From: Globodera rostochiensis
Lineage: Eukaryota > Nematoda > Chromadorea > Rhabditida > Heteroderidae
DNA length: 64,000 bases
NCBI GenBank assembly: GCA_018350325.1
Contig: JAEVLN010000057.1
Span: forward strand, 62,001 to 126,000
Direction of reading: 5' to 3'
Shown here: one piece after another, positions 1 through 11,024 of the stretch
How the letters are laid out: each line of letters begins with the position of its first letter
Position numbering within the stretch: the first letter of the stretch is position 1
Made by a program: the position numbers and the translations under genes
Notes under the pieces: generated by a model
Databases searched by the model: none
What the model saw: only the letters and a program-made list of their open reading frames with translations
Told to the model about the DNA's origin: nothing

Positions 1-3000
1 GGTTGATGTAGAAAAATATCAGCTTTAGTATGAAAAATTGATTAAATTTCAAAATTTTCACAAATAGATATAAAAGCCTAAAGTTTAAATTTTGCTTTTC
101 CTTTTTCAAATTTGTGCATTGCGGCTGCTTTTAATTTATGTTGTGTGGACGTTTTTTGCAAAGGTGTCTTCCAAATTTGAGCTCATTTTGACTGTTTTGA
201 GCACCAATTTCATGCCTAAATTTCAAAAATTTAGAAATAAAAGTAAGAAGTTATATAGCAGCTTATATCTTAGCTTTGCTTGCAGTAATTCAGACATTTT
301 TGTTGTCATTGGATAGAGAGCAAGAAGAGGTTTCCAATGTTATATTGCTCAATGTAATAGCTTCTCTGAGAGCCAAGTTATAGACATATTTATTCGACGA
401 TGCATATTTTGTTTTAAAAATTCAAAATTTTTGAAACTTATATCTCAGCCTAGCGCGCATCAATTTCTCGCACATTGATGTTGTTGGGTAGAGCTTGAAA
501 TTGTGCAGCAATTGGTTTAAGAATCATTTCGTAGCTCAGCGGCGCACAAAGTTATTGGCATTTAAATTTTAACTTTATTTTCATTGGAGAGATTCTAAAA
601 AAAGATGTTTATGCCATTCGGTTCTATCTTTCAATTGTTTTCGTGAGGTTGATGTAGAAAAATATCAGCTTTAGTATGAAAAATTGATTAAATTTCAAAA
701 TTTTCACAAATAGATATAAAAGCCTAAAGTTTAAATTTTGCTTTTCCTTTTTCAAATTTGTGCATTGCGGCTGCTTTTAATTTATGTTGTGTGGACGTTT
801 TTTGCAAAGGTGTCTTCCAAATTTGAGCTCATTTTGACTGTTTTGAGCACCAATTTCATGCCTAAATTTCAAAAATTTAGAAATAAAAGTAAGAAGTTAT
901 ATAGCAGCTTATATCTTAGCTTTGCTTGCAGTAATTCAGACATTTTTGTTGTCATTGGATAGAGAGCAAGAAGAGGTTTCCAATGTTATATTGCTCAATG
1001 TAATAGCTTCTCTGAGAGCCAAGTTATAGACATATTTATTCGACGATGCATATTTTGTTTTAAAAATTCAAAATTTTTGAAACTTATATCTCAGCCTAGC
1101 GCGCATCAATTTCTCGCACATTGATGTTGTTGGGTAGAGCTTGAAATTGTGCAGCAATTGGTTTAAGAATCATTTCGTAGCTCAGCGGCGCACAAAGTTA
1201 TTGGCATTTAAATTTTAACTTTATTTTCATTGGAGAGATTCTAAAAAAAGATGTTTATGCCAGTCGGTTCTATCTTTCAATTGTTTTCGTGAGGTTGATG
1301 TAGAAAAATATCAGCTTTAGTATGAAAAATTGATTAAATTTCAAAATTTTCACAAATAGATATAAAAGCCTAAAGTTTAAATTTTGCTTTTCCTTTTTCA
1401 AATTTGTGCATTGCGGCTGCTTTTAATTTATGTTGTGTGGACGTTTTTTGCAAAGGTGTCTTCCAAATTTGAGCTCATTTTGACTGTTTTGAGCACCAAT
1501 TTCATGCCTAAATTTCAAAAATTTAGAAATAAAAGTAAGAAGTTATATAGCAGCTTATATCTTAGCTTTGCTTGCAGTAATTCAGACATTTTTGTTGTCA
1601 TTGGATAGAGAGCAAGAAGAGGTTTCCAATGTTATATTGCTCAATGTAATAGCTTCTCTGAGAGCCAAGTTATAGACATATTTATTCGACGATGCATATT
1701 TTGTTTTAAAAATTCAAAATTTTTGAAACTTATATCTCAGCCTAGCGCGCATCAATTTCTCGCACATTGATGTTGTTGGGTAGAGCTTGAAATTGTGCAG
1801 CAATTGGTTTAAGAATCATTTCGTAGCTCAGCGGCGCACAAAGTTATTGGCATTTAAATTTTAACTTTATTTTCATTGGAGAGATTCTAAAAAAAGATGT
1901 TTATGCCAGTCGGTTCTATCTTTCAATTGTTTTCGTGAGGTTGATGTAGAAAAATATCAGCTTTAGTATGAAAAATTGATTAAATTTCAAAATTTTCACA
2001 AATAGATATAAAAGCCTAAAGTTTAAATTTTGCTTTTCCTTTTTCAAATTTGTGCATTGCGGCTGCTTTTAATTTATGTTGTGTGGACGTTTTTTGCAAA
2101 GGTGTCTTCCAAATTTGAGCTCATTTTGACTGTTTTGAGCACCAATTTCATGCCTAAATTTCAAAAATTTAGAAATAAAAGTAAGAAGTTATATAGCAGC
2201 TTATATCTTAGCTTTGCTTGCAGTAATTCAGACATTTTTGTTGTCATTGGATAGAGAGCAAGAAGAGGTTTCCAATGTTATATTGCTCAATGTAATAGCT
2301 TCTCTGAGAGCCAAGTTATAGACATATTTATTCGACGATGCATATTTTGTTTTAAAAATTCAAAATTTTTGAAACTTATATCTCAGCCTAGCGCGCATCA
2401 ATTTCTCGCACATTGATGTTGTTGGGTAGAGCTTGAAATTGTGCAGCAATTGGTTTAAGAATCATTTCGTAGCTCAGCGGCGCACAAAGTTATTGGCATT
2501 TAAATTTTAACTTTATTTTCATTGGAGAGATTCTAAAAAAAGATGTTTATGCCAGTCGGTTCTATCTTTCAATTGTTTTCGTGAGGTTGATGTAGAAAAA
2601 TATCAGCTTTAGTATGAAAAATTGATTAAATTTCAAAATTTTCACAAATAGATATAAAAGCCTAAAGTTTAAATTTTGCTTTTCCTTTTTCAAATTTGTG
2701 CATTGCGGCTGCTTTTAATTTATGTTGTGTGGACGTTTTTTGCAAAGGTGTCTTCCAAATTTGAGCTCATTTTGACTGTTTTGAGCACCAATTTCATGCC
2801 TAAATTTCAAAAATTTAGAAATAAAAGTAAGAAGTTATATAGCAGCTTATATCTTAGCTTTGCTTGCAGTAATTCAGACATTTTTGTTGTCATTGGATAG
2901 AGAGCAAGAAGAGGTTTCCAATGTTATATTGCTCAATGTAATAGCTTCTCTGAGAGCCAAGTTATAGACATATTTATTCGACGATGCATATTTTGTTTTA

Positions 3001-3068
3001 AAAATTCAAAATTTTTGAAACTTATATCTCAGCCTAGCGCGCATCAATTTCTCGCACATTGATGTTGT
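1..3068 (+). repeat. 646-bp satellite array, direct orientation
   Basis: About 4.75 near-identical head-to-tail copies with a period of exactly 646 bp; for example the segment starting at 92 recurs at 738, 1384, 2030 and 2676. Copies differ by isolated substitutions (attcgg/agtcgg near 577, 1263, 1909). The array runs off the left edge and stops abruptly at 3068, where an inverted-repeat transposon begins. Each unit has a 74-codon TTG-started open frame that I read as non-coding. Weak internal similarity (the cttatatct-type segment near 263 and 438) suggests older subrepeats of about 175 bp. Confidence 0.97.
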
Positions 3069-4058
3069 TAACCTAGGCATTAAGGAGGCCGAATTTAATT
3101 GATCTTTTTTTTAGATTCTTCATTCCGAAATCATCGCTTTTTTGGGGGGGGGGGATATTTAAAATCCGAATTTTGTTTAACCGAATTTAATTAATTTTTT
3201 TTTAGATTCTTCATTCCTAAATCATCACACCTTCTCCTGTTTGACTCCTGTGTATGTGCTGAATGGGTCCGCTCCTCTGCCCAATACGTCGTGGTTATGC
3301 TTCTCGCTTTCAAATACGTGAAACCCGTCTGCCAATTCATGATAACTGTAAGGCAAAAAGTAATAACTACCTTTCTAGGGCCGTAAGGCAATCTATTTTG
3401 ACGCCTCTCCCTTCCCCAGAAAATGATTTAGGAATGAAGAATCTGTGTGCATCTCGGCGTCCCTCAATGATTTGTCGCATATTTCTTTTTTGTTTCCTGG
3501 AATAAAGTAAATGTTTAGCCATGCCATTGCAATTAAATTGGTCTTTTTATTGCCTTTTTGGCTCATACGACGACTTTTGACTGTTATAGAAAATCCGACA
3601 AAATGGTTAAACAACAGAAAAATTTTGCCGGTGCAAAGCAAACCTATCGCTGCACCAAATATAAAGATGGATGCCCCCGAAAAATTTAGTTAGTATGGGG
3701 GGGGGGACTACATAATACAAGAAAACCCAGAAATTTTTTTGGTTACGGCCCTAGAAAGGTAGTTATTACTTTTTGCCTTACAGTTATCATGAATTGGCAG
3801 ACGGGTTTCACGTATTTGAAAGCGAGAAGCATAACCACGACGTATTGGGCAGAGGAGCGGACCCATTCAGCACATACACAGGAGTCAAACAGGAGAAGGT
3901 GTGATGATTTAGGAATGAAGAATCTAAAAAAAAGATTAATTAAATTCGGTTAAACAAAATTCGGATTTTAAATATCCCCCCCCCCAAAAAAGCGATGATT
4001 TCGGAATGAAGAATAAAAAAAAAGATTAATTAAATTCGGCCTCCTTAATGCCTAGGTT
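3069..4058. mobile_element. Long-terminal-inverted-repeat transposon (MULE/foldback-like)
   Basis: The left arm (3069-3383) and right arm (about 3746-4058) are reverse complements over roughly 310 bp, starting AACCTAGGCATTAAGGAGG and ending with its complement. Each arm carries a poly-G/C tract and repeats of the motif TGATTTCGGAATGAAGAATC. The unique core (3384-3745) contains a FLYWCH-like fragment. Arms of this length with a FLYWCH remnant suggest a non-autonomous Mutator-like element. No target-site duplication is visible: the left flank is satellite and the right flank is coding sequence. A second left end occurs at 11409. Confidence 0.8.
3537..3689 (+). pseudogene. FLYWCH-type zinc-finger fragment inside the transposon
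   Basis: The + frame through 3603 encodes a fragment with the pattern KMVKQQ...TYRCTKYKDGCP, which fits the FLYWCH consensus (aromatic-x-Cys followed by Lys/Asp-x-x-Cys). It stops at 3687-3689, and no His-x-Cys half or transposase follows. FLYWCH fingers commonly sit at the N-terminus of nematode MULE transposases, as in the complete element at 23.5-25.3 kb. This is likely a remnant of the parent transposase. Family assignment is by motif only. Confidence 0.45.
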
Positions 4059-5158
4059 GACTGGGAACCGGATTTCAACGACATACCGTGGTTGGATTTC
4101 TCGGAGGCCAGAGAAGCTCCGTCGACGCCGGCCGCGGGCGCTGCGCCGGCCGCCGTGGTAGTTCCGGTCCCGCCCGCCGTGGAAGCTCCGGGGCCGGCCG
4201 TGCGACCCGTAGAAGCCCCGCCGACGGGCGACGCCATCACGGACGTGAAAGGAGACGAGGTTGATTTCCCCCCCCCCCCCAAAAAAAATAAGGATGATTT
4301 CGGAATCAAAAATCGTAAAGAAATTTAAGAATTATGTCAGAAACTTTCCTAGAAATCATTCGTACTTGAAGCACCCCCTCCCCCCACCATCCTAAACCCC
4401 AAAAAAACGATGATAAAATAAGCATTATGTGGCATTCGCAGCGTCTTCTCATGATGATTTCGGAATGAATAATCCTTAAAAAAATAAATATTAAAAAGTG
4501 ATTAAAATGTTGAATAAAATAGGCCGCCGTTGAAGACTTTTCGCCGCCGGCCGCGGGCGCTGCGCCGGCCGCCGTGGTAGTTCCGGTCCCGCCCGCCGTG
4601 GAAGCTCCGGGGCCGGCCGTGCGACCCGTAGAAGCCCCGCCGACGGGCGACGCCATCACGGACGTGAAAGGAGACGAGGTTGATTTACCCCCCCCCCCCC
4701 CAAAAAAAATAACGATGATTTCGGACTCAAAAATCGTAAAGAAAATTTAAGAATTATGTCAGAAACTTTCCTAGAAATCATTCGAAATTGAAGCACCCCC
4801 TCCCCCCACCATCCTAAACCCCAAAAAAAACGGTGATAAAATAAGCATTATGTGGCATTCGCAGCGTCTTCTCATGATGATTTCGGAATGAATAATCCTT
4901 AAAAAAAGAAAATTAATCCGAATCTGACCTAATCTTTTTTAGTCGTTGCGCCGCACGGTGAATTTTGAAACGACCCCGACCGATTTTGAGGGCACCATTG
5001 ACACCCCGCAGCGCCAAATAAGTGAATTAATTTTAGCCCACTCCCACATTATAGGCATTTTAGGCTTGCCATCAATGATCGTCATGCTTGTACTTATAAT
5101 GTTTTTTTGGATCCCCGGAATCATCATATTTTGTTTTATTTGTCTAAAACGTAAATAA
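4056..5158 (+). CDS. Pro/Ala-rich single-pass membrane protein, 5' end lost to transposon (partial)
   Basis: Proposed exons are 4056-4259 and 4943-5158. The first opens exactly at the transposon end with an acidic/aromatic segment (VDWEPDFNDIPWLDF) and continues into a Pro/Ala/Val-rich stretch; it ends at GAG|gt in phase 0. The second follows a ttttttag acceptor in phase 0 and encodes a short polar region, a hydrophobic span of about 30 residues and a basic LKRK tail before TAA. That predicts a type I or tail-anchored protein with a short cytosolic end. The intron contains a second copy of the GC-rich exon module. The upstream exons are missing, replaced by transposon and satellite. Family not recognised. 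Confidence 0.4.
4118..4905 (+). repeat. Direct duplication containing a GC-rich Pro/Ala coding module
   Basis: Copy A (about 4122-4486) and copy B (about 4551-4905) match over a GC-rich block of roughly 135 bp, a C-run, and an AT-rich tail ending at the TGATTTCGGAATGAATAATCC motif. Copy A lies in the exon of the membrane-protein gene and copy B in its intron. GC content is far above the surrounding DNA. Copy B could be an alternative or decayed exon. Confidence 0.8.
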
Positions 5159-5299
5159 AAATTGTTTAAATGTGGACCCTCCTGAAAAAAAATACTGGCT
5201 ACGCCCTTGAAAGAATTAAACAGAAAAGAATGATTACGGAATCAAAAATCCTAAAGAGTAGTTACCACCTGCTTTTTCACCAATACGGTAATGACGTCA

Positions 5300-6070
5300 T
5301 CAAAGCCAAAAGGTATGGGGGGGTTGGCGGCCAATTGAGCGCCCGCCAGCCAGGTGAGCGCCAGGCCATTTGAGCGCCGTCCAGCTGAGTCCCAGAGCCC
5401 AGACCTATTGGCAGGGTTACTGCGCGACTTTATGCAAATTTCTGCTGCGCGACTTTATTAAATATTTATATTTTATTTATTTTAATTTTTATTTATTTTT
5501 TTCAATGCGCGAGGTACTCGCGCACCCTGCGCGACTTTTTTCGAAATTTAAATCTTTAAATTTCACTTGCGAAGCTGCGCGACTTTTTTTGACTCTGCCA
5601 AATTATTTTTAATCCGAAAAATTCATCCGCCGCTGCGGGGAGCCGAACCCCCGCTGCCACTGCGAGAGAGAGACGAGAGCACTAACCAATTGGCCATAGT
5701 GTATTGATAGCAAAGGCCACTAATTGTCCCTATATGGTGGAGAATGACGTCAGCCAAAGGGAACAAACAAATTGTCTCCACTGCAGTAGTGAGTGAGGGG
5801 GTCTGCAGCCAACAGCAAAGTTCAATCCCCTGCGCGAGCAAGGGGCTCTGTAGGCAGCTGCCAAGTTCAATCCCCTGCGCGAGCAAGGGGCTCTGTAGGC
5901 AGCTGCCAAGTTCAAACCCCTGCGCGGGTAAGGGGCTCTGCAGGCAGCTGCCAAGTTCAAAGCCCTGCGCGAGCAAGGGGCTCTGTAGGCAGCTGCCAAG
6001 TTCAAACCCCTGCGCGGGTAAGGGGCTCTGCAGGCAGCTGCCAAGTTCAAAGCCCTGCGCGAGCAAATTA
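5300..6070. repeat. Composite tRNA-like repeat element
   Basis: On the - strand, 5630-5705 has A-box-like (TGGCCAATTGGTTAGTGCTC) and B-box-like (GGTTCGGCTCCC) blocks resembling a tRNA-derived SINE head. A second tRNA-like segment faces the other way (+, from about 5780) with AGTTCAATCCCC. Between them is a block with TATATGG and TGACGTCA. The same architecture recurs at 54.5-55.3 kb and 61.0-61.8 kb. The left part (5300-5600) holds gcgcgac/gagcgcc-rich sequence also seen next to those copies. Confidence 0.5.
5831..6066 (+). repeat. 45-bp tandem repeat built on a tRNA T-arm-like sequence
   Basis: About 5.3 copies with a period of 45 bp (the tgcgcg block at 5831, 5876, 5921, 5966, 6011 and 6056). 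Each unit carries AAGTTCAAACCCC or AAGTTCAATCCCC, a B-box-like motif. The units alternate between two sequence variants (gagcaagg/gggtaagg), which suggests a two-unit higher order. The 15-residue periodic ORFs on both strands are by-products. Confidence 0.9.
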
Positions 6071-7760
6071 TTTTTAAAATTGTTAAATTTATTTTTATAA
6101 AATTAAAAATTATTTACAATATATAAAAAATTTATAAAAGACAAAATTGCTTAACAAATCATTAATAGAAAAATCGTAAAGTAAAATTAAATATCGAAAT
6201 ATAAAATAAAAAAATATTTAAATTATTTTATAAATTCACAAAATTAAAATTAAAAAAATATATTTATAAAAGCGATTAAAAAAAAAAATGTTAATAAATC
6301 TTAATAGTAAAATTGTTATTAATAAATCTTAATAGAACAATTGTAAAAAATAAAAAATAAAAATTGTAATATCATAAATTTTTTGATTTAAATTTGAGCC
6401 CTTTGGGTATGCGCTCTGTTTATTTTTCATGGGATATTTTCTCAATAAACTTCAGCTGGGGGGGGGGGGGAAACGTAAAGTAAAATAACAAAGCTTTCGA
6501 GAATCATTAAATTATAATAAAAGCAAGTTCAAAATTATAAAGGGTTGCTGATTTAACTAAATAAAAGTTTATAAAAATATAAAAACAAAATAATAATCAA
6601 AATTTTATATTTAAACAAAAAAGGAAAATTTGATAAAAGATAATAAAAATAAAATAAGCCCGCGCCTAACAAATATTATACTTGGTAGTTCAAACGTTCA
6701 GATTTTTTCAAAATCCAAAATAATACACACTAGGGATTAACTAAAGACAAGCGTGTAGGTAATCTGTGCCAAGCAGAGGCCTCTTAGCCATATCGCACAA
6801 AGCTGTGCTTATTCGTGTGACAGGCAAATCCAGTTGCAAGCAATAAGCTTTAGAGCACATCCACTTTCAATCAAACAGCTTTAGGGCAAATTCAGCAGCA
6901 AGCAGCCGTAAAGTTGATCAGCGGAGCGACAACGAAAACCGAAAAGTAGCCCTAGGGCAAAACCCCTGGTTTCTTTTGGGAAAGGGCCAAATTTAGCTGG
7001 TAAGTGGCGGGCCAGCGAAAGCAGAATTTGCCGGCCCCTATGTGGCTTAACACGTTTGCCAAACCTCTAGCAGGCTTAGATTGAAATTCGCCAAATCCTG
7101 CCAACAAACGATTACAAACAGATTAAATTCGGTTTAGATCTGGTAACACAAAACTGCGAGAAAACAGGGAGGTAAATTCGCTAGCCGCCCAAATTTGGCT
7201 CAAGAACTCTACATTCAACAAATATCCTGGCATCAAAGGCTTTAAACTGATTTCGGTTTAGACCTGGCAGCCAACAAAACTGCGGGAGGACCGGGGTTTA
7301 ATTCGCCAGCACCCCAAATTTGGCTGCAAAATTAACGCAGGATTATAAAAAGTTTATGTTCAATTACTTTCCCGCCCCATGCAACAAGCTGCATTCGAGT
7401 GTTACACAAAACTAACAACAATTGCAGTGAGCTGAATTCGGTTAGGATCGGGGCTGCTAACATATTGATTTTCTGGAATACAGACCGGGGTAATATGTTG
7501 ACTCAACCGTAATCGATTAGCCATTCGAAGCTCTCGCTCTCATTAAGCGAAAGCTTTGCTAATAGACAAAAATTTTAAGTTTTTTGTGGTCATAACTTTT
7601 AAGATTTGTCCAAGCGCAAAGTTTTACAGTATAGTTAATGATAGCCTACTCTCCGAAAGCTTCCAAATCCAGTGTAAATGGTGTCTCGCTCGGCCTTTTT
7701 AATTGAAAAATAGTTGCGAATAACAAAAAAATGCATTTTGATACATATATTTTTGAGTGA
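6071..7760. other. AT-rich DNA without a recognisable gene
   Basis: 6071-6690 is extremely A/T rich with one G-run near 6458. 6690-7510 is more complex and contains two imperfect direct repeats of about 85 bp (around 7120-7205 and 7245-7330), each with 'ttcggttTAGA', 'caaaactgcg' and 'cccaaatttggct' blocks. This looks like an old transposon remnant. No convincing exon was seen on either strand. Confidence 0.6.
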
Positions 7761-7782
7761 TTTTATCCATTTCTTCGCTTCC

Positions 7783-7990
7783 GATCCGAGTGCCGAATAG
7801 TGAAAAAATATCCGAGTGCCGAATAGAACAAAAAATATCCGAGTGCCGAATAGAACAAAAAATATCCGAGTGCCGAACGTCCCAGTGCCGAATAGAACAA
7901 AAACTGTCCGAGTACCGAATAGTACAAAAAATGTCCGAATGTCGAAATTCTGAGCCTCGAATGGTTTGAGTATCGAATAGTGCAAAAAAT
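7783..7990 (+). repeat. 27-bp minisatellite
   Basis: Units of the form TATCCGAGTGCCGAATAGAA repeat with a 27-bp spacing (7811, 7838, 7865) and then degrade rightward through variants with gtcc/atgtcc. The open frames on both strands only reflect this periodicity. Confidence 0.9.
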
Positions 7991-8699
7991 ACCTGACAAA
8001 TGAGTATCGGCTTCTAATTTTTTTGAGTGTACGGATCAATTTTCAGATTTCTTACCCTACTTTTTATACAAATGAATTTTTTCAAACCCCGCACCCGAAT
8101 TCGAACAATTTTTCGAAATCGGGCTCATAACTTGCTTCAAATTTTACGGATTCGTGCGTTAGGCTTAGGGGTGTCGATTGATATTATAATTCGTCCAATT
8201 TGGCGAGTTACCCATATACTGCTATTTTACCAAAGCATCTAATAATAAGACTAGAAATATATTTGTTAGTAAAACAAATTTAAAAATAATTCAGAGACCG
8301 TAAATTAGGGCTTCAAATTCTTTTTCGTATCTTTCCAGCTTTTTGTCCGTCTTCAATCATCACATTTTTGCATTATTTCCCCCTCCTCCTTTTTTAATGG
8401 ATGGGATCAGTTGAATAATTTTATCCAATTTATACTTTTACAAAGCGTCCTTAAAAGCACAGCTCTAATCAGCCAAAAACAATTCAAAATCACTGTTGAT
8501 TCCGTCTCAAAATGCCAATTGATAATTTAAGATTTTTTTTTAAATAATTAATTTACAGTATTTTTGCTAGAATCAAATTCAATTTTAGAAAACTTTTGAA
8601 AATTATCACTACAGTTCGGATTTTCATGTTTTAACATGTTTTTTTTGGCGAATAGGGAATCATGCGAGAAGCCCAGAAATAGAATTCATTTCGAAAAAT

Positions 8700-9225
8700 T
8701 TTCGAATTAGGGCGACTTTTTAGTCCATATAAATCCATATTTTGGACTTTTTTGAGAATAAATCCATATTTTGGCCTTTTTGGTCAAAAATTCAAGAAAA
8801 TTCGGACTTTTTCCGAAAATTTCTTAAGGAAAATGCATTAAAAACAAAAAATATGCCCCTAAAAATCAAAAGAAATTTTCGAACCAAAAATGCACCCCTA
8901 AAAAATGACTTTTTCTTTGACCAAAAATCCACCCCTAAAGATCGACATTTTCCCTAAAAAATTCTTTATTTATATTTTTATAAAATTTTCAAAAACAAAT
9001 GAAAAATAGTACATTTTCTATTCTGAGAGAAAAATTAATAAAACATGACGAATTTTGAAGGGTTTTACGCCTAAATTGACTGAATTTGGTCAGTTTTCGT
9101 ACATTTTTTAGTCCATATTTTGGCACTTTTTGGGGGTTTTGGCCCATATTTTGGGTGTTTTTAGTCCATATTTTAAGTCCATATTTTGCGTTTTTTAGTC
9201 CATATAAATCCGGACCCTAATTATC
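8700..9225. repeat. AGTCCATATTTTGG-rich repeat element
   Basis: The motif agtccatat(aaatcc/tttgg) recurs many times, clustered at both ends (8722-8790 and 9105-9210). The ends are roughly inverted: ttagggcgact at left and ggaccctaa at right, consistent with a decayed MITE. No gene is visible. Confidence 0.5.
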
Positions 9226-9258
9226 ACAAAGTCAATTTTTAGAACAAATAAACTCATA

Positions 9259-9375
9259 ATGCAACTCTCCGTCTTTTTCGTTGTGTTGATGATGCTCTTC
9301 GTCACCTTCTACATTGGCGTTGAGCCTTTTGCCCGTGACACCAACCCCAGTGTATTGACACTTTTTTTGTTTTAA
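9259..9375 (+). CDS. Short ORF with N-terminal signal-peptide-like sequence
   Basis: An ATG-started frame of 38 codons begins MQLSVFFVVLMMLFVTF, a textbook hydrophobic core, followed by a polar segment (EPFARDTNP) typical of a cleavage region. It either ends at TAA (9373-9375) or is a first exon with a donor at 9349-9352 (CCCCA|gtgtat). No following exon can be joined with confidence before the next repeats. A small secreted peptide or an orphan effector exon are both possible. Not a recognised family. Confidence 0.3.
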   Translation: MQLSVFFVVLMMLFVTFYIGVEPFARDTNPSVLTLFLF

Positions 9376-9904
9376 TCCAGTCCAGAATTTTTGGATTCTG
9401 TACGTGATGATCAACTGAAATTTTGTAAAAAATATCTTTGAGCCTGATCAGATCCAAAATTCTGCTGAGCCTAGGGTGACCATCTAATTCCTGCTTTTGG
9501 GCGTTTTCCTGCTAAATTCCTGCTTTTTTACTTTGGTCTGCTTTTTAAATTTTCTAGGATAATATCAATAGATAATTTGTGAGTATTTTGATCGTACAAT
9601 TTATTAAGCCCATAATAGTCCATGGTGCTCCTTATGGGCAGGACGTCGCAGCTGATCAGACCAGTCAAGTGACCTAAACTGACGCTTGGGCACGCACTGA
9701 AGTGGACGATGATGATGCTTCTATATTATTTTATAATGTTTCCATACATAATTGAAGAAACAATGAACATTATTAATAAGGATTTTAATAAAAATTAAAT
9801 TAAATCGAGTTCTTACCCGGATCAGCTTTATGTCCCCTCCATTGGTTGAATACCGGGACTGGGATCCCAAAAAGCGGGAATTGCCCTAACGGTCCTGGTA
9901 AAAT

Positions 9905-10141
9905 TAATTATTTTTAAATGCAGAAAAACATATTTAAACTTAAAAACAAAATGTAAATGAAGAATAAATAAAGAGGTTGTGGCTGAGAATGTTTTTTGCT
10001 TTATAAATGTAGCAGAACATTCATTGAATTAATTCATTTTATAATTCCTTCTTTCCCATTAGGTTACAAAAATAAATAAAAAATGTTTAGCCAATACATT
10101 TAGTGATTCCAAAAATAAGAAAAAAATGCTCACCGAGATGA
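9905..10141 (+). repeat. Dispersed direct repeat, copy 1 of 2
   Basis: About 230 bp from 'ttatttttaaatgcagaaaaac' through 'ctcaccgagatg' recurs at 13290-13500 in the same orientation with about 10% difference. The second copy lies inside the inverted-repeat element at 12.1-13.7 kb, so copy 1 is probably a fragment of the same family. No coding sequence. Confidence 0.75.
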
Positions 10142-10229
10142 TATATTGAGAATTAAAAAAAAAGGAATAGTTTAGAAAAAGGCAAAATCATTTTATTTTT
10201 AACAAATATTTATTAAATTTAATCATAAA

Positions 10230-10585
10230 ATGAAAATTCGTTTATTTACACTACTTAATACCCTAACTGCTTTAGAAATGTTTTTTGAAAACTTTATATT
10301 TGTCGTCATCAAATTGTTGTTTCTTGTCAAAATCGGGCACGTAAGTCTTAATAATTTAATTTAAATTAACAATCAAAATGCCGTTGAATATTGCAGGTGT
10401 CTTCTTGTGAGAAGACGGTATTTTACAATGGATGTTGCAATAACTTCCCTTTGTTTGCTTGTCCTAAACCGTTCGAGCCGCCAAACTGCAACTTTATCGA
10501 CCACAACTGTGTGGCATGCAATTACATCTACAACAAAACGAACGCATGCAGTGAGCGCGTGCAATGCAGTTGTTACTATTGTTGA
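10230..10585 (+). CDS. Small cysteine-rich protein with hydrophobic N-terminus
   Basis: Exon 1 (10230-10340) starts at ATG and encodes a short charged start and a hydrophobic helix (FIFVVIKLLFLV). It ends at CAC|gtaagt in phase 0. Exon 2 (10397-10585) follows ttgcag in phase 0 and encodes about 62 residues with some 12 cysteines (SSCEK, GCCNN, ACPKP, NCNF, NCVAC, VQCSCYYC) and a stop. Together they resemble a small secreted Cys-rich protein. An alternative frame of exon 2 is also open and runs into CPDGCAEC..GGCP, so this may be the 5' part of the EF-hand gene just downstream with a frame disruption near 10570. Confidence 0.4.
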
Positions 10586-10589
10586 CCTG

Positions 10590-11024
10590 CAGTACGCCGA
10601 AAGTTGTCCCGACGGATGTGCTGAGTGTGTTAAGGAGGGGCAGGGCGGTTGTCCGGAGAACTCGGCAGTTAACTTCTCAAGTCCATTGGGTACGGTTTGA
10701 GAATGAATGAGTCAGCACATTTTAATTTATTTAAATAGCAACTCTTCACCCTCAATGCTGGAAGCGGAAGCAAAGGCATGGGAACACTTTGACATGGTAT
10801 TTATTTGACAATAACAGAGATTATTGATTTTTGTTGTATTGGATAATCAATTATTGATTAGATCGATGTCGACAAAAACGGAAGCATTTCGTTGAATGAG
10901 GCCATCGATCATTTGGAGACAAAACTCAAAAATGGTACATCGGGCAAAAATCTTGCCAAGAAGGTGTCCTGGTTTGCCGAGATGGACAGCAATGGCAACA
11001 ATCAAATTGAACCCGGGGACGTCC
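10590..11024 (+). CDS. EF-hand calcium-binding protein fragment (3' end replaced)
   Basis: Exons 10739-10796 and 10862-11024 join in phase 0 to give the entering helix (AEAKAWEHFDM) and two EF-hand loops: D-V-D-K-N-G-S-I-S-L-N-E and D-S-N-G-N-N-Q-I-E-P-G-D. Both have acidic or oxygen side chains at positions 1, 3 and 5 and Gly at 6. An upstream Cys-rich exon ending at 10689 probably belongs here, but its phase does not fit exactly. The reading frame ends where sequence homologous to a Polinton polymerase begins (about 11025), so the C-terminus is lost. Calcium-dependent regulation is inferred from the loops only. Confidence 0.55.

Noticed and set aside
92..316. 74-codon ORF repeated in every 646-bp satellite unit (also at 13677, 14970 and 15616 on the - strand)
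   Set aside because: Starts with TTG, has no family resemblance, and is copied only because the satellite is copied; one - strand unit (near 14323-14550) breaks the frame.
4118..4690. GC-rich Pro/Ala segment considered as bacterial contamination or horizontal transfer
   Set aside because: It is flanked and interrupted by nematode-style introns and repeats and is duplicated together with local AT-rich sequence; composition alone is not enough.
5744..6100. Periodic 15-residue-repeat proteins on both strands
   Set aside because: Generated by the 45-bp tRNA-like tandem repeat; all frames are open by periodicity.
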